Shown here: piece after piece, positions 15,673 to 15,957 of the stretch | Position numbering within the stretch: position 1 is the stretch's first letter | How the letters are laid out: each line of letters starts with the position of its first letter | NCBI GenBank assembly: GCA_024278775.1 | Contig: JAJRSP010000213.1 | Coordinates: 1-15,957, forward strand | DNA from: Planctomycetota bacterium | GTDB lineage: Bacteria > Planctomycetota > Phycisphaerae > UBA1845 | Length of the DNA: 15,957 bases | Direction: 5' to 3' | The notes under the pieces: model-generated | Told to the model about the DNA's origin: nothing | Seen by the model: the letters and a program-made list of their open reading frames with translations, nothing else | The model's database searches: none | Made by a program: the position numbers and the translations under genes

Positions 15673-15846
15673 CCGATGTCTTGTGACCTTGGTGAATGTG
15701 AGCTTTGGAATGCGTGCTTTTCGGTGCTTGTCCATCGCCCCGGCCTGGTGTAGTATACCGCAGTCTGGTCGTAGCGGCTTCCGTCTCGACGCATGGTATG
15801 GCGGAGAGGATGCGGAATGCCGTACAAGGCGGACGATGCCGCATAC
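15673..15846. other. Spacer upstream of tRNA-Gly
   Basis: No credible protein gene is seen. The stretch carries a candidate tRNA promoter (15728-15756) and a purine-rich leader of some 80 bases before the tRNA. Confidence 0.4.
15728..15756 (+). promoter_or_regulatory. Possible promoter for tRNA-Gly
   Basis: TTGTCC (15728-15733) and TAGTAT (15751-15756) are separated by 17 bases, each matching four of six sigma-70 consensus bases. It would yield a precursor with about 80 leader bases, to be trimmed by RNase P. Confidence 0.35.
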
Positions 15847-15918
15847 GCGGGTGTAGCTCAGTGGTAGAGCGTCACGTTGCCAACGTGAATGTCGTCGGTT
15901 CGAATCCGATCACCCGCT
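15847..15918 (+). tRNA. tRNA-Gly (anticodon GCC)
   Basis: A complete 72-base cloverleaf. The acceptor stem is GCGGGTG (15847-15853) with CACCCGC (15911-15917), fully paired. The D-stem is GCTC/GAGC, the anticodon stem TCACG/CGTGA around TTGCCAA with GCC at 15879-15881, and the T-arm GTCGG-TTCGAAT-CCGAT. The discriminator base is T, as usual for bacterial tRNA-Gly. CCA is not encoded (GTC follows), so it must be added after transcription. Confidence 0.96.
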
Positions 15919-15957
15919 GTCTCGCAGTTGGCACCGAACCCGGTGACGCGCGGCATT

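Noticed and set aside
1..15957. CRISPR array, prophage or toxin-antitoxin system
   Set aside because: No regularly spaced repeats, Cas, integrase, phage structural or toxin-like genes are visible in any frame.

Overview
The window looks like a chromosomal stretch of a moderately GC-rich, Gram-negative-type bacterium. Evidence is an O-antigen-ligase-like polymerase, a lipid-linked-glycan flippase, an exported beta-helix domain, a tRNA without encoded CCA, and use of TTG/GTG starts. A GGGTGCCC-type palindrome at 8585-8652 faintly recalls repeats in planctomycete-like genomes, but I would not assign a phylum from this window.

Layout. (a) 1-424: the first 13 codons of a minus-strand gene that runs off the left edge. 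Its strong Shine-Dalgarno lies inside a long inverted repeat that could hide it. A gene-poor stretch follows. (b) 425-7139, plus strand: a surface polysaccharide block with a GT4 glycosyltransferase, a Wzx-type flippase, a polysaccharide pyruvyl transferase, and a 926-residue protein joining a Wzy/WaaL-type membrane enzyme to a right-handed beta-helix domain. (c) 7208-9904, minus strand: two more GT4 glycosyltransferases converging on the first block, separated by about 230 bp full of palindromes. Together (b) and (c) cover glycan assembly, pyruvylation, export and polymerisation or ligation. No priming transferase, sugar-nucleotide synthesis gene or Wzz is present, so the locus is only partly in view.

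(d) 9905-10276: divergent spacer. (e) 10277-13190, plus strand: a tightly overlapping FtsX/MacB-type ABC exporter operon, permease-ATPase-permease, with no periplasmic adaptor in the window. (f) 13409-15345, plus strand: an arsenic resistance operon, arsR-acr3-arsC, with an AT-rich palindromic operator over its promoter and ATGA overlaps or close coupling between genes. ArsC reduces arsenate to arsenite, Acr3 exports arsenite, and ArsR senses it.

(g) 15346-15957: a decayed IS4-type transposase fragment with an internal 15-bp tandem duplication, then tRNA-Gly(GCC). Most genes are conventional. The most unusual items are the ligase/beta-helix fusion and the Shine-Dalgarno-sequestering hairpin at the left edge.
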